DNA of 52,867 bases from JANRLT01 sp041736895 (GCA_041736895.1 JBGSSS010000046.1:1-52867), one strand, 5' to 3'; shown: positions 1 through 9,129, numbered from the stretch's first letter. Made by a program: numbers and translations. The notes: generated from the sequence alone by a model not told the origin.

Positions 1-26
1 GTCGCGGCTAACCGGTTAGCCGCGAC
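1..26. repeat. Perfect 26-bp palindrome
   Basis: Two 13-base arms, GTCGCGGCTAACC and GGTTAGCCGCGAC, abut with no loop at the very edge of the window. There is no T-run, so an intrinsic terminator is unlikely. It resembles the other gene-end palindromes of this window in GC content and size but has no GTAG flank. What lies upstream is unseen. Confidence 0.7.
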
Positions 27-138
27 GCGAAGCGGTGCATGCCATGAAACTAAATTAGACGACCGAACCTTTTCCTCCAGCGTACGTCTATACAGGAGCG
101 GCAGAAACGCTGCTTCGTTTTTGACCGGCACCTTCTTC

Positions 139-243
139 ATGAACTTGCCTCGTTTTATGTCCTTGCTCCCACTCACCTTCCATGCCGTTCGGACCCGCTT
201 GCTGCGCAAGCCGCGGGCCTATTCTCGGGCTGAGCTGAGCTAG
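139..243 (+). CDS. Possible 34-residue small protein
   Basis: An ATG opens a 34-codon frame ending in TAG. The product is basic, with a hydrophobic start (MNLPRFMSLLPLTF) and a C-terminal half rich in Arg and Leu. A hairpin with a short T-run follows about 70 nt downstream, as would suit the end of a small transcript. No convincing ribosome-binding site is close to the ATG and no family is recognised. It could be chance. Confidence 0.2.
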   Translation: MNLPRFMSLLPLTFHAVRTRLLRKPRAYSRAELS

Positions 244-310
244 TTCCCGCGGCCGGGCATGGTCCGCGGTCGACTTGGAACCCCATTTGTGTTCCCGAGG
301 CGAGCCAGGG

Positions 311-333
311 CCGGTCTTTTGGACCGGGCTTTT
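311..333 (+). terminator. Possible weak intrinsic terminator
   Basis: Arms CCGGTC and GACCGG enclose a TTTTG loop and are followed by GCTTTT. The stem is only 6 bp and the T-run 4, so it is weak. It lies between the small ORF at 139-243 and fusA. Confidence 0.35.
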
Positions 334-680
334 CGCTCGGAAACCAGCGTTTTGACGGGGAATTTGGCCTTTTCGGCTGTTGCGCGGTTCATTATGCTAA
401 AGGGCTATCTTCCAGGTCATCACCGGCTGTAATCGTGTGGCATCGCGGGATTTGCGATGTTTTCGCCGATTCGGCCGTTCTGTTTCAGTCATAAAACAAG
501 GGCCAAGGACGTGCCCCAACGGCAATCGCTTCTCACAAAAGCGCTGACCAGGGATAGGACGTCATAGCCTGCCCTTCGCGGCGGTGATTGTCTGCTCGCT
601 TCACGCGGCGGCGATCGACGGCCGCAACGTCGTACGATACACCCACAATTTTTTCACCTGCTGTTTTTTTGAGGTTGGTT

Positions 681-2792
681 ATGGATCTGAAGCATGTCCG
701 CAATATCGGGATCTCCGCCCACATCGACTCGGGCAAGACGACCCTCAGCGAGCGCATTTTGTATTACGCCGGCCGCATTCACAAAATCGGCGAAGTCAAG
801 GGCGGCGGCGACGGTGCGACCATGGATTACATGGATCTCGAACGCGAAAAGGGGATCACCATCACCAGCGCCGCCACCACGGTGCACTGGGATTACCTCG
901 GCGCGAACAACAAGATCAACCTGATCGACACCCCGGGCCACGTCGACTTCACCGTCGAAGTCGAACGCTCGCTGCGCGTCCTGGACGGCGCCGTACTCGT
1001 GCTCTGCGCGGTCGGCGGCGTGCAATCGCAGTCGATGACCGTCGATCGCCAGATGAAGCGTTACCATGTCCCGCGCTTGGCGTTCATCAACAAGCTCGAC
1101 CGGACCGGCGCGAATCCGTTCCGCGTCGCGAACATGGTTCGCGAAAAACTCGGTTCCGATGCCGTCCTGATGCAATACCCGATCGGTCTCGAAGACAAGC
1201 ACCAAGGTGTGGTCGACTTGATCACGATGAAGGCGTATTACTTCGACGGCGAGAAGGGCGAAAAAGTCCGTGAAGAAGCGATCCCCGCCGACATCCTCGA
1301 CGAGTGCAAGAAGTATCGCGCTGCGATGCTCGAATCGCTGTCGATGTACAGCGACGAACTCATGGAAATGCTCCTCAGTGAAGAAGTGCCGAGCGAGGAT
1401 CTGCTCCACAAGATCATCAAGCAAGCCGCCAACAGCCAAGACTTCACTCCCGTGTTCATGGGCTCTGCCTTTAAGAACAAGGGTGTGCAGAAGTTGCTCG
1501 ATGCGGTGATTCGCTACTTGCCAAGTCCGTTGGAACGTCCGGTCAAGGCGCGCGTGTGGGACAACCCCACCGAAGCGTTCCCGCTCGAACCAGATCCGAA
1601 CAAGCCGTTCGTCGGCATGGCGTTTAAGATCGTGGACGATCCGTACGGGCAGTTGACCTTTACGCGCATTTACCAAGGCACCGCCAAGAAGGGCGAGACT
1701 TACTACAACCAACGCACCAACCAAAAGACCCGCTTCAGCCGGATCTTGCGGATGCACGCCGACAAGCGTGAAGAAGTCGACGAAGCCGGCCCAGGCGACA
1801 TCGTGGCCATCATCGGTCTCGATTGCGCGTCGGGTGACACGTACGCCAGCGAACAAAAATATTGCTCGCTGGAAAACATGTTCATCGCCGAGCCGGTCAT
1901 CAAAATGGCCATCACGCCGTTGAGCCGTGAAAGCGGTGACAAGCTGAGCAAGGCGATCCAACGCTTCACCCGCGAAGACCCCACGTTCCGCGTCTTCACC
2001 GACGAGGAAACCAACGAGACGGTCATCGCCGGGATGGGCGAGTTGCACCTCGAAATCTACGTCGAACGCATGAAACGCGAATACGGCGTCGAAGTCGAAG
2101 TCGGCGCGCCGCGCGTCAGCTACCGTGAAGCTCCGACCCAAAAGGCCGAGTACAACTTCAAGCACAAGAAGCAAACCGGCGGTTCGGGTCAGTACGCTCA
2201 CATCGTCGGCAGCATTGAGCCGTTGCCTGAGGATAGCGAAGAAGAAAACTTTGAATTTGTCAACGAAGTCAGCCAAGGAAAGATTCCCAAGGAATACATT
2301 CCAGCGGTGGAAAAAGGCTTCCGCGATTCGGTGCACAAAGGCCCGGTTGCCGGCTTCCCGATCGTCAGCGTCAAGACTGTCCTCAACGACGGCGGTTACC
2401 ACGATGTTGATAGCTCGGACATGGCGTTCCAGATTTGTGCGCGGAACTGTTTCCGCGAAACATTCTTGAACACCAAGCCCGTGCTGCTCGAGCCGATCAT
2501 GAAGGTCGAAATCGAAGTCCCGACGAACTTCCAAGGGCCGGTCACGGGCAACCTGACCAGCCGCCGCGGGATGGTCGTCGCGAGCGAAGTTCAAGGCCTC
2601 ACGGCCGTGATCGAAGCCGAAGTCCCGCTGTCGGAAACGTTCGGTTACTCGACGTCGCTGCGTTCGCTGACCCAAGGTCAAGGAACGTTCACGATGGAAT
2701 TCGCCAAGTACCAACGCGTCCCGAATTCGATCCAAGCCGAGATCGTTGCGGACCGCAAGAAGGAACAAGGCCAACTGGTCGGGGCGAAGTAA
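681..2792 (+). CDS. fusA: Elongation factor G (mitochondrial/spdEFG-like class)
   Basis: Translocase GTPase that moves tRNA and mRNA through the ribosome. The product has 703 residues, the usual EF-G size. G-domain motifs are G1 AHIDSGKTT (13-21), DTPGH (83-87) and NKLD (137-140); domains II-V follow through to the C-terminus. The ATG at 681 is chosen because it gives the canonical N-terminus MDLKHVRNIGISAHID and follows a GAGGT motif at 671; the frame is open about 90 nt further upstream. Motifs such as GISAHIDSGKTT, RVLDGAVLVLCAVGGVQ and MKRY read like mitochondrial EF-G1 and the spirochaete/planctomycete/deltaproteobacterial spdEFG class, not E. coli FusA. Planctomycetes usually carry more than one EF-G, so this may not be the only one. 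It stands alone, closed by a strong terminator. Confidence 0.95.
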   Translation: MDLKHVRNIGISAHIDSGKTTLSERILYYAGRIHKIGEVKGGGDGATMDYMDLEREKGITITSAATTVHWDYLGANNKINLIDTPGHVDFTVEVERSLRVLDGAVLVLCAVGGVQSQSMTVDRQMKRYHVPRLAFINKLDRTGANPFRVANMVREKLGSDAVLMQYPIGLEDKHQGVVDLITMKAYYFDGEKGEKVREEAIPADILDECKKYRAAMLESLSMYSDELMEMLLSEEVPSEDLLHKIIKQAANSQDFTPVFMGSAFKNKGVQKLLDAVIRYLPSPLERPVKARVWDNPTEAFPLEPDPNKPFVGMAFKIVDDPYGQLTFTRIYQGTAKKGETYYNQRTNQKTRFSRILRMHADKREEVDEAGPGDIVAIIGLDCASGDTYASEQKYCSLENMFIAEPVIKMAITPLSRESGDKLSKAIQRFTREDPTFRVFTDEETNETVIAGMGELHLEIYVERMKREYGVEVEVGAPRVSYREAPTQKAEYNFKHKKQTGGSGQYAHIVGSIEPLPEDSEEENFEFVNEVSQGKIPKEYIPAVEKGFRDSVHKGPVAGFPIVSVKTVLNDGGYHDVDSSDMAFQICARNCFRETFLNTKPVLLEPIMKVEIEVPTNFQGPVTGNLTSRRGMVVASEVQGLTAVIEAEVPLSETFGYSTSLRSLTQGQGTFTMEFAKYQRVPNSIQAEIVADRKKEQGQLVGAK

Positions 2793-2821
2793 ACTTCGCG
2801 AAATTACTGTAACACCCATAG

Positions 2822-2849
2822 CCCAGCGGCTTCGGCCGCTGGGTTTTTT
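2822..2849 (+). terminator. Intrinsic terminator of fusA
   Basis: A 9-bp GC-rich stem (CCCAGCGGC with GCCGCTGGG) is closed by the stable TTCG tetraloop and followed by six T, about 30 nt after the fusA stop. Confidence 0.92.
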
Positions 2850-3442
2850 GTTGCGCTGTGCGAAGCATTCCAGCGGGTTGGCAACAGATTCCCACGCGTT
2901 CGAACGAAAATAAACGGCCTCGGAAACACTTCGCTTGGTGGTGTTTTCTCGGCAAAATGCGCTAGTTTTCGAGCGAATCGAAGCACTGCTGCGACGGCAA
3001 CGTGTTGCGCTAAATCGCAACAAACGCTGAGGATTTTCGCTTGGCCACGATCGCCCGGACTTGGGCGTAACTTGTCGGCGAACGTCAAGCGGTAGATGGA
3101 AGCACATCGTGATCATTCCCGCAAGGAAAAGTTCGAGGGGGTTTCAGCGCTACTGGCAGCAGCAGAGAAGCGCTGCCTCTTTGGAAATGTGTACATTGTT
3201 ACACTAATAAATCTGTTGGCACAAAATCAAACCCCTTTGTGCAGAAAAGAAAAATATTGTGCCCGCGTTTTGCGGCACAGTTTTGAGAAGCTTACGGACT
3301 TGCGTCGCGACTTCCATAAAACGGACCTCGCCCAGCGGGTAAAATCAAAACCCTGGTGCTGCAGGCCGCCAGGCTTCTATCGCGGCATTGTCCCCGCCCC
3401 GATTGTATGACTAGAAAAAAACTTGTTCGGTAAAATTCCGCC
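2850..3442. other. Non-coding gap after fusA
   Basis: Nearly 600 bases without a convincing gene. Frames of about 100 codons exist on both strands but have no family motifs, no ribosome-binding site and odd Cys/Arg-rich composition. The segment around 3180-3260 is AT-rich and could carry a promoter for the small frame at 3443, but no clear boxes are claimed. Confidence 0.5.
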
Positions 3443-3670
3443 ATGGCGTTTCACGTTTGTTATTCCAAAGCTGTGCCAGATGACCATTGCCGTCAGACAG
3501 CATTTTATTTGGAACAAAATTTCTATCCGTTGATTTTTCAGCATTGCTTGAAAAATCGATCGCACTTTGCGGTCTTAAGCGTGATCGCTTCATTACGTTA
3601 CAAGAGTCCCGTTGTCGTGCTTGACAATAAAGATCTCGATCGACTCATGAATGAGTTGAGTTCGCTTTAA
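3443..3670 (+). CDS. Small hypothetical protein
   Basis: 75-residue frame with balanced composition and an acidic, helix-like C-terminus (DNKDLDRLMNELSSL). It contains a hydrophobic middle (FAVLSVIASLRY) too polar to be a clear membrane span. No family is recognised. An imperfect hairpin with a T-run lies about 125 nt downstream at 3794, which would suit the end of this transcript. There is no strong ribosome-binding site before the ATG. It is plausible but unproven, since base composition here is lower in GC than in neighbouring genes. Confidence 0.4.
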   Translation: MAFHVCYSKAVPDDHCRQTAFYLEQNFYPLIFQHCLKNRSHFAVLSVIASLRYKSPVVVLDNKDLDRLMNELSSL

Positions 3671-3793
3671 TACTCGGGGCTTGCGCATCCGCAATTTGCA
3701 GAACTACGTCAAGTGTGTGCGAAAGCAAAAGCCGAAAGTTTTTGCCTTTCGATTACCGGCGATATGTATTCAGAGCTATGAAGCAGTTTCAAA

Positions 3794-3830
3794 CCTGGCG
3801 ATGGACTAGACACAGTCGCCTGGCTTTTTT
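3794..3830 (+). terminator. Possible intrinsic terminator
   Basis: Arms CCTGGCGA and TCGCCTGG pair with one T-T mismatch and are followed by C and six T. It lies between the small plus-strand frame at 3443 and the converging minus-strand zinc-ribbon gene. Confidence 0.5.
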
Positions 3831-3845
3831 CGCGGCAATTGGATT

Positions 3846-4325
3846 CTAAGACGCGACGTGCTCGCGTCGCCAAGCCGCCAACAACGCGTGCCACGACCGC
3901 GCCTCGTGCAGCAGCGCGAGCAAGCGTTCTGCTTGGCGAGGTTCATTGATTTGCATGATGGCCTTGCGCTGCCAGAACCAGGGCGAGCCGAACTTTTTCC
4001 GGCCGCGGCGGAGCAGCCGCGTCACCAAGCGTGCGGCTTGAGCTGCTGGCTCGCGCGAGATGACCGGCTGCTGTGGACCAGTGATCAACGGCTGGAGCAA
4101 CGCTTCGACATCCGCGAGAAAGGTCGGACGCAGATCCGAAACCTTGGCCACGAACGACGGCCACTCGTACGGCTTAGCGGCTGGCGGCTCGAACCACAGC
4201 AACGCCCCGCAGCGCGGACACGGCGCATCGCGGCTCGGCGTGCAAGCCGGCACGATCTTGCAATGATGTCCGCAGACCGGACACGAATTCCAATCACCGT
4301 TAGGCGTGCGGCTGGAGATGTTCAT
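3846..4325 (-). CDS. Zinc-ribbon protein of unknown function
   Basis: 159 residues. Two CxxC knuckles near the N-terminus (CPVCGHHC at about 15-22, CPRCG at about 36-40) with further Cys between them form a likely zinc ribbon, ending in LLWFEPP. The rest is a basic, helical region (VTRLLRRGRKKFGSPWFWQRKAIMQ) and a Leu/Ala-rich C-terminal helix. Such ribbons in Planctomycetes often precede variable domains in small regulatory or adaptor proteins; no enzyme motif is visible. The nearest minus-strand neighbour is the VOC-family gene upstream, 44 nt away, so co-transcription is possible. Confidence 0.75.
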   Translation of the reverse strand: MNISSRTPNGDWNSCPVCGHHCKIVPACTPSRDAPCPRCGALLWFEPPAAKPYEWPSFVAKVSDLRPTFLADVEALLQPLITGPQQPVISREPAAQAARLVTRLLRRGRKKFGSPWFWQRKAIMQINEPRQAERLLALLHEARSWHALLAAWRREHVAS

Positions 4326-4369
4326 GTGATGCCCGTGAGTTCAAAAGGCAATTCCTGCCACCCATGATT

Positions 4370-4786
4370 CTAGCTTTCCCAGCGCGCATTTTGCAAAACA
4401 ACACGATACCCATCGGGATCTTCGTACGTTTTGCCTTGCTTATCCCAGTAAGGATTGAACGCCGGGACCGGCGAATAGCCGACCTTTTCCATGCGCTCGA
4501 CCGCGCGTTGCCAATCCTCGCGCTCGGGCAAGTAGAACACCAGTAAATTGTCCTGCGTTGGCGCCCGGCCAACCGTGTGCCCTCGTTTACAGGTGAACTC
4601 CAAATGATACAGCGCACCCGGATGACCGAGCATCACGCCGTCGAAGCCCGCGTGATCGTGAAACTCCGTGAGCACCGTGAAGCCGAGACCTTCGCGATAG
4701 AAACGAACTACCGCTAGCAAGTCATCGGTGGGCCGTGCGACGCGCAGGTGAGCGTGGGCGAGATCAAAGGAAGTTTCGTCGGACAT
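4370..4786 (-). CDS. VOC (glyoxalase/bleomycin-resistance) family protein
   Basis: 138 residues, the usual single-VOC size. The start at 4786 gives MSDETSFDLAHAHLRVARPTDD, in which the first beta strand of the fold (HLRVA) lies near the N-terminus; the frame continues 60 nt upstream without a better signal. Paired beta-alpha-beta modules are visible, with YHLEFT in the first half and the typical end YEDPDGYRVVLQN. Members bind a divalent metal and act as lyases, dioxygenases or drug-binding proteins; the substrate cannot be read from sequence. It lies 44 nt upstream of the zinc-ribbon gene on the same strand. Confidence 0.85.
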   Translation of the reverse strand: MSDETSFDLAHAHLRVARPTDDLLAVVRFYREGLGFTVLTEFHDHAGFDGVMLGHPGALYHLEFTCKRGHTVGRAPTQDNLLVFYLPEREDWQRAVERMEKVGYSPVPAFNPYWDKQGKTYEDPDGYRVVLQNARWES

Positions 4787-4849
4787 GGCGAGATGTTCTC
4801 TTACTCGAGATCGTTCCATTTCTAAGAATCGATTATTTACTGACAAGAT

Positions 4850-6160
4850 TTACTTGGCACGTTTCATAGATTTTTCCTGCTCCTCTTGCCACCATTTTTC
4901 CGCGCGGGCTTTGCATTCGGAACCGTCCGATGCGCGGAGCGGATAGTTTTCTTCGCTGATCTTGTGCTCGGTGATGGCTTCGAATATTTGTTTGCAGCAA
5001 TCGCCATAGCGGAGCAGATAACGACCTTCCGGCGACCACGAACGCCAATACGTTTCGCAGCGGGTCGGCCGCGCATCGTCGAGGTGCGCAATCAACAGCG
5101 GAATCGCCGCGCGGCCGAGCTTCTGCAGTTCAATGGCCGGATGCGGAAGCTTCTTTTCCGGTTCTTGGACATCACGGAAGCGCGAATCGAACAGCACATG
5201 ACAAACACCGGGACTGCCGAGCTGCACGACATCCAGATCACGCAAATGATACAGCCAATACGCCGCTTGCTTCTCTGTCGAAAGTTTGGCCAACGCCGCG
5301 GCATCGGGTTCTACCCAGCGAGCATCTTCGGCGAGCAAACTCTTATAATGCTTCACCATCGCCTTGGCTTCCTCGCGAGATTCGTGATATGGCATGGCAG
5401 CCATCTTCGCCCAGATTTGCTGCAACTCTGGGCGTGGGGTTCCGCGCTCTGCGGCGGCAATCCCTTGCCGACGATAGCCCCGAGCGATTCGATCAGCGAC
5501 GTATTCAAGCAGCGTCGGCGGATTCCTGTTCCCGTAATTTTTTTGTTGTGCGAGCTTGATGGTCTTGGTCGCTTCATGCACCAGATCCAGCGACAGCACC
5601 GAGTGACCTGCTTGATGGGCGAAGTGGGCGTACCGCGCGGCCTCAACGACATGCCATTCCTCGGAGACTTGATCGTTGATCATTTTGAAGACCGTGTCTT
5701 TGTTGAACGTGTCCTTGGGCACTCCTGCCTCGATAAATTTTTGACACATCGCCGGAAAGTCCTGCGATTGAACTTTCCAGGCGATCGAGCGATCGACGGG
5801 TGGCTTCTGGAAAGCAAACGGGACTTTCTGGTCGTCCGTGATATCTGGCCGCTTTTCGGAAGAGAGTGGTTTTTTATATCGTTGCAGCTCGCCCTGCGAA
5901 TTCATGATCACTACTTCACTGTCCGTGTCTTCGATCAGCCAGCCGAGAACCTGCGAACTCCAATTCGCAGGTCCGAAATCGACCTCAACCCACTTTTTGC
6001 CTTTGATGCTCGGCGTTCCCGGCGGGGAAAAGATTTCGGCCAAGCCTTCGAACTGCTGCTGCTCTGCTTTCGAAAGATCGGTCTTTGGTTCCTCGGCGAA
6101 AACCGTATGACCAATAACACGCAGCAGCAATAGAACGCAGAATAGAATAGCAGTCTTCAT
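4850..6160 (-). CDS. Secreted hypothetical protein with HEAT-like C-terminus
   Basis: 436 residues. The ATG at 6160 is preceded by a strong AGGAGGGG motif and gives a signal peptide (MKTAILFCVLLLLRVIGHTVFAEEP). The segment after it (KKWVEVDFGPANWSSQVLGWLIEDTDSEVVIM) looks like a small beta domain. The C-terminal third contains GRAAIPLLIAHLDDARPTR and RYLLRYGDCCKQIFEAITE, a HEAT-like pattern frequent in secreted planctomycete proteins. No catalytic motif was found. It is probably periplasmic or surface exposed. The function is unknown. Confidence 0.8.
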   Translation of the reverse strand: MKTAILFCVLLLLRVIGHTVFAEEPKTDLSKAEQQQFEGLAEIFSPPGTPSIKGKKWVEVDFGPANWSSQVLGWLIEDTDSEVVIMNSQGELQRYKKPLSSEKRPDITDDQKVPFAFQKPPVDRSIAWKVQSQDFPAMCQKFIEAGVPKDTFNKDTVFKMINDQVSEEWHVVEAARYAHFAHQAGHSVLSLDLVHEATKTIKLAQQKNYGNRNPPTLLEYVADRIARGYRRQGIAAAERGTPRPELQQIWAKMAAMPYHESREEAKAMVKHYKSLLAEDARWVEPDAAALAKLSTEKQAAYWLYHLRDLDVVQLGSPGVCHVLFDSRFRDVQEPEKKLPHPAIELQKLGRAAIPLLIAHLDDARPTRCETYWRSWSPEGRYLLRYGDCCKQIFEAITEHKISEENYPLRASDGSECKARAEKWWQEEQEKSMKRAK

Positions 6161-6228
6161 CGCACCCCTCCTGAAGTTCAACTTGCAGCCGATTCTTTAT
6201 CCTAGGCAGTTAGCGACTTTAATGAAAT

Positions 6229-6903
6229 CTATTTTTCCAGATGTCGCGTATGAACGACGCCCTTCTGATTCGCCTGCCAGTATTCTCCCGTCGCGACATC
6301 CAAGCACGTCAGCCATTTGCCGCCAAACGCCCAGGTGTCGATGCAGAGTGTGTGGCCGTAGTTGGCGATCTCGCCGGATTTTTGCGACGTGTGGCCGCAT
6401 ATCAGGACCTTGCCCGATATGTGCGCTCTTGGGTTGCGCAGATGCTCCCAGTACAGCATCACGTCCGGCTGCTCCTCCAGGGCGTGATCGGGATACGCGT
6501 TGGCGTGGACAAAAAGATGCGTGTCGGTTTCGTGATACGGCCGTAGCGCGCGTTCCAGAAAATCCCAATGGTGTTGCGGGACATCTCGCAGTTGCTTGAC
6601 GTCGCCGTTCGGGGAATACGAGCGGAGTGTCTCGTCGCCGCCGACACTGAGAAAATCGACGAGCGAGCCGCCGCCGTTTTTGGCTTCGAGCATCATGATT
6701 TCGTGATTGCCGCGCAACGGGATAAGCTGGCCTGTGGCATTCCTCGCAATGAGCCATTCCAGCACCGCGGCCGATTGCGGCCCGCGGTTGATGTAGTCGC
6801 CGAGGGTGAGGACCATATCCGTAGGCAGAATCGGCACGGCGGCTTCGAGCGACTTCAGCGCGTCGTAACAGCCGTGGATATCGCCGATGGCAAGGAGACG
6901 CAT
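6229..6903 (-). CDS. PPP-family metallophosphatase (PrpA-like)
   Basis: 224 residues, the size of small bacterial Ser/Thr protein phosphatases or diadenosine tetraphosphatase relatives. Metal-site motifs appear in order: GDIHG (7-11), GDYINRG (35-41), RGNHE (64-68), then HANA and CGHTSQ near the end. The second motif is normally GDxxDRG; here the second Asp is Asn, a change at a residue thought to help position the catalytic His. It starts 5 nt after the stop of the unknown gene at 6909-7331 on the same strand, so the two are probably one transcript. Confidence 0.88.
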   Translation of the reverse strand: MRLLAIGDIHGCYDALKSLEAAVPILPTDMVLTLGDYINRGPQSAAVLEWLIARNATGQLIPLRGNHEIMMLEAKNGGGSLVDFLSVGGDETLRSYSPNGDVKQLRDVPQHHWDFLERALRPYHETDTHLFVHANAYPDHALEEQPDVMLYWEHLRNPRAHISGKVLICGHTSQKSGEIANYGHTLCIDTWAFGGKWLTCLDVATGEYWQANQKGVVHTRHLEK

Positions 6904-6908
6904 GAGGG

Positions 6909-7331
6909 TTAATCCAAAACCGTGTAGTCCGCAAAGTCGTCCGGTCGTTTGGTTAGCAATGTGATTTCGATAAAGTGCATAAACAGTGCAAAGCGATCCA
7001 TCGTTCGGCTGCCTAACTTCACATCTTCGAGTGAGGGATTAGTATTGTCACCCTCCGAATGAACTTTTTTGTTCTTATCAAAAGCAATGTCGAATTGCCA
7101 CGAAGTGCCGCCGATCGCACGATGCTCGTTATATTCTGGTCGCCAATTCCAGAGATCGAGAAAATCACATAGTCTCCAAAATCCATGCCATTGCCGTATC
7201 GTCGGATTCGCCGTACGAAGTTCTCGCTCATGATTCACGACTTCTAGATTGCCATCGTGAAGCCGGTATTCAATGTCTTGAGCACATCTTTCGCCGCTGA
7301 TAGTAATCGTAAAGCGATGCGGGCGTTTCAT
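6909..7331 (-). CDS. Hypothetical protein, 140 residues
   Basis: Soluble, acidic protein with many aromatic residues (RQWHGFWRLCDFLDLWNWRPEY) and no recognised family. A conserved-looking core, WQFDIAFD-KNKKVHSEGDN, recalls small single-domain proteins that bind partners, but no function follows. GC content is lower than in its neighbours. It ends 5 nt before the start of the phosphatase gene. The start at 7331 has no clear ribosome-binding site. Confidence 0.65.
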   Translation of the reverse strand: MKRPHRFTITISGERCAQDIEYRLHDGNLEVVNHERELRTANPTIRQWHGFWRLCDFLDLWNWRPEYNEHRAIGGTSWQFDIAFDKNKKVHSEGDNTNPSLEDVKLGSRTMDRFALFMHFIEITLLTKRPDDFADYTVLD

Positions 7332-7472
7332 AGGAGGTGTTTTCTGTCAAGGACTTGTTTACGGACTCAATATCCCGCTAGGGATATGAGATCATATTCG
7401 GTGGTCGCCGCGAAAGCAGCGTACCACTAGAAAGAGGTCATGCACAACCTGCCGTCGCGTTGACAAACTGCG

Positions 7473-8222
7473 TTAAAACGTCCGTTCGCGGATCGGATCC
7501 CAGGCGACGCCTTCGATCAAGAGCGGCTGGGGGTTCCCGGCGAGGATCGTCAGCACCGGGAGACCCGTCAGCTCGTGCAAGTGCCGCAGTTGCCGCGCGA
7601 CTCCTTCCGTTGTGGAGTTGGGAGCGACCCAAGTCAGCCAGCGACTGACTTGACGTTGCCACAACGGGGTATAGCGAGGGACGCCGTCGGCGCGATGCTC
7701 CTCACTGGTAATCAGTCCGATTTCCGTGACCCAGGTATCGCGGGAATAGGCACGTCTATTGAAGATGTGAAACCCGAAGCGGCGGCCTTTTTCGAGGTGT
7801 GAAAAAGCGAAGAGCGCCAAACCGTCGCTCGAAGCAAAACTTAATTCCGCGCGGGGAAACGTGATTCGACCCGTCAGACGATCAACCACCAAGAGACGTG
7901 AGCGCAGACTTTGCAAGAATGTGGCAAAAGCAAATAACCCCCAACAGCAATTCGAGCCCCCGACGCCGATGCCTATTCCCAAGGCCAAACCCACGCCGAC
8001 GGCATCCGGCTTGGAAGTCCTAGCCACCAACCCGGCCACAACGACGCCTACGATCAACAGCGGTACTGTTAGCAGCAGGGTCAGCCGGCGCTCGGGTAGC
8101 CGCCCTGGTTTGACGACGATTTCTGCCTCTGTTGCAGAGGTGGCCAAGTTGTAGACGATCGACACGCCGCCGCGGGGAAGATCCTTGATGTCGTCTCGGG
8201 TGATCAACAACGGTGTGGCCAT
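7473..8222 (-). CDS. Hypothetical membrane protein, two spans
   Basis: 249 residues. After a short cytoplasmic start there are two hydrophobic segments, about 47-67 (LTLLLTVPLLIVGVVVAGLVA) and about 76-105 (GVGLALGIGIGVGGSNCCWGLFAFATFL), followed by a soluble C-terminal half with VVDRLTGRITFPRAELSF and a late Leu-rich stretch. This two-span plus beta-rich tail arrangement recalls planctomycete proteins of unknown function. No catalytic motif is visible. Confidence 0.7.
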   Translation of the reverse strand: MATPLLITRDDIKDLPRGGVSIVYNLATSATEAEIVVKPGRLPERRLTLLLTVPLLIVGVVVAGLVARTSKPDAVGVGLALGIGIGVGGSNCCWGLFAFATFLQSLRSRLLVVDRLTGRITFPRAELSFASSDGLALFAFSHLEKGRRFGFHIFNRRAYSRDTWVTEIGLITSEEHRADGVPRYTPLWQRQVSRWLTWVAPNSTTEGVARQLRHLHELTGLPVLTILAGNPQPLLIEGVAWDPIRERTF

Positions 8223-8305
8223 AAGTAAGTTTTCATTCTACACAGCAGAGCAGAAATATAGTGCGGCAGCCAAGCATGGCTTGGTTATCGAATTTGGGCA
8301 ATATA

Positions 8306-8333
8306 CACTTCGTTGCCAGAAACGAACGAAGTG
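8306..8333. repeat. Inverted repeat, 9-bp arms
   Basis: Arms CACTTCGTT and AACGAAGTG enclose 10 nt. It lies between the divergent genes at 7473-8222 and 8481-9008 and could be an operator. A smaller palindrome, CCAAGC-ATG-GCTTGG, lies nearby at 8270-8284. Confidence 0.45.
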
Positions 8334-8480
8334 ATGTTCTTGAAAAACGGATTAATTGACAGCTCAATATTCAAGGGTTAGCCTAGCCGAAAAGATTCCG
8401 GTGCGGCGAAACGGTTTGGCTGCTCCCATGATATTCAACGTTTTGTCGAATACTAACCTGTTCGGCGGCTAGGAATTCCT

Positions 8481-9008
8481 ATGAACTCCAGTTATGCGCG
8501 AATTCGATTGCCGATTGCCGAAGCTTTGGCGCGTTTCGCGGAATGGGTCGGACTTCCTCCCTTGGGGCCGCCGAAGAAGCTGAAGTGGAACAAAGTGATC
8601 GATGCGGCTTGCAAGGACGGCGTCTGGCGCAGTGTTGTGGCTGTCTACATCTACGAGTCGCGAGAGTGGACTGTCTTTGATGATCAAACTGGCCATCTTG
8701 CGTCGTTCTCTGCGGATCAGTGGCAGTCCTTCGCGGGCCGAGATGAGCTCGTGTTCGCAGGCTATAACGATTCGGTTCCCTACGGACAGCTAATTGTAGT
8801 CCGAGACGGCCGAGTCGCTCGCGAGTTTCTGGATGACCAGCAAGATTCGCAGCAAAACGTCAATAGGGGCAAGCTCGCTTTCGAGAAAGCGTCTCCAATC
8901 AAAGACTGGATCACCGCGGCGTCCTTTGTGGATGGTGATGAAATCGCGTCGCATCCTGACACCGGCCTTTTGTGGATGTTCGGCAAACCTCCGAAATCCG
9001 GCAACTAA
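8481..9008 (+). CDS. Hypothetical protein, 175 residues
   Basis: Soluble protein preceded by an AGGA motif 6-7 nt before the ATG. It shows a beta-rich middle (VVAVYIYESREWTVFDDQTGHLASF, then GQLIVVRDGRVAREFLDD) and ends HPDTGLLWMFGKPPKSGN. The single-domain, acidic character and genomic isolation are typical of immunity or partner proteins, but no toxin gene is next to it and no family is recognised. Function unknown. Confidence 0.7.
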   Translation: MNSSYARIRLPIAEALARFAEWVGLPPLGPPKKLKWNKVIDAACKDGVWRSVVAVYIYESREWTVFDDQTGHLASFSADQWQSFAGRDELVFAGYNDSVPYGQLIVVRDGRVAREFLDDQQDSQQNVNRGKLAFEKASPIKDWITAASFVDGDEIASHPDTGLLWMFGKPPKSGN

Positions 9009-9129
9009 CACAGTCTGCCAAGTCGCCGCTGAATAAGGGCGTTGCACTTGACCGGGTCGGCATTAGGGTTTTCGAGACACCACGTTCCTTGCGGCCGGCC
9101 CGGCAACTGAACGCAGTCGTTCGGCGTCA

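Noticed and set aside
654..3116. Minus-strand frame of 820 codons opposite fusA
   Set aside because: It is a shadow of the highly biased fusA codons; no motifs, and fusA is certain on the other strand.
3096..3410. Plus-strand frame of 104 codons after fusA
   Set aside because: No family, odd composition, no ribosome-binding site.
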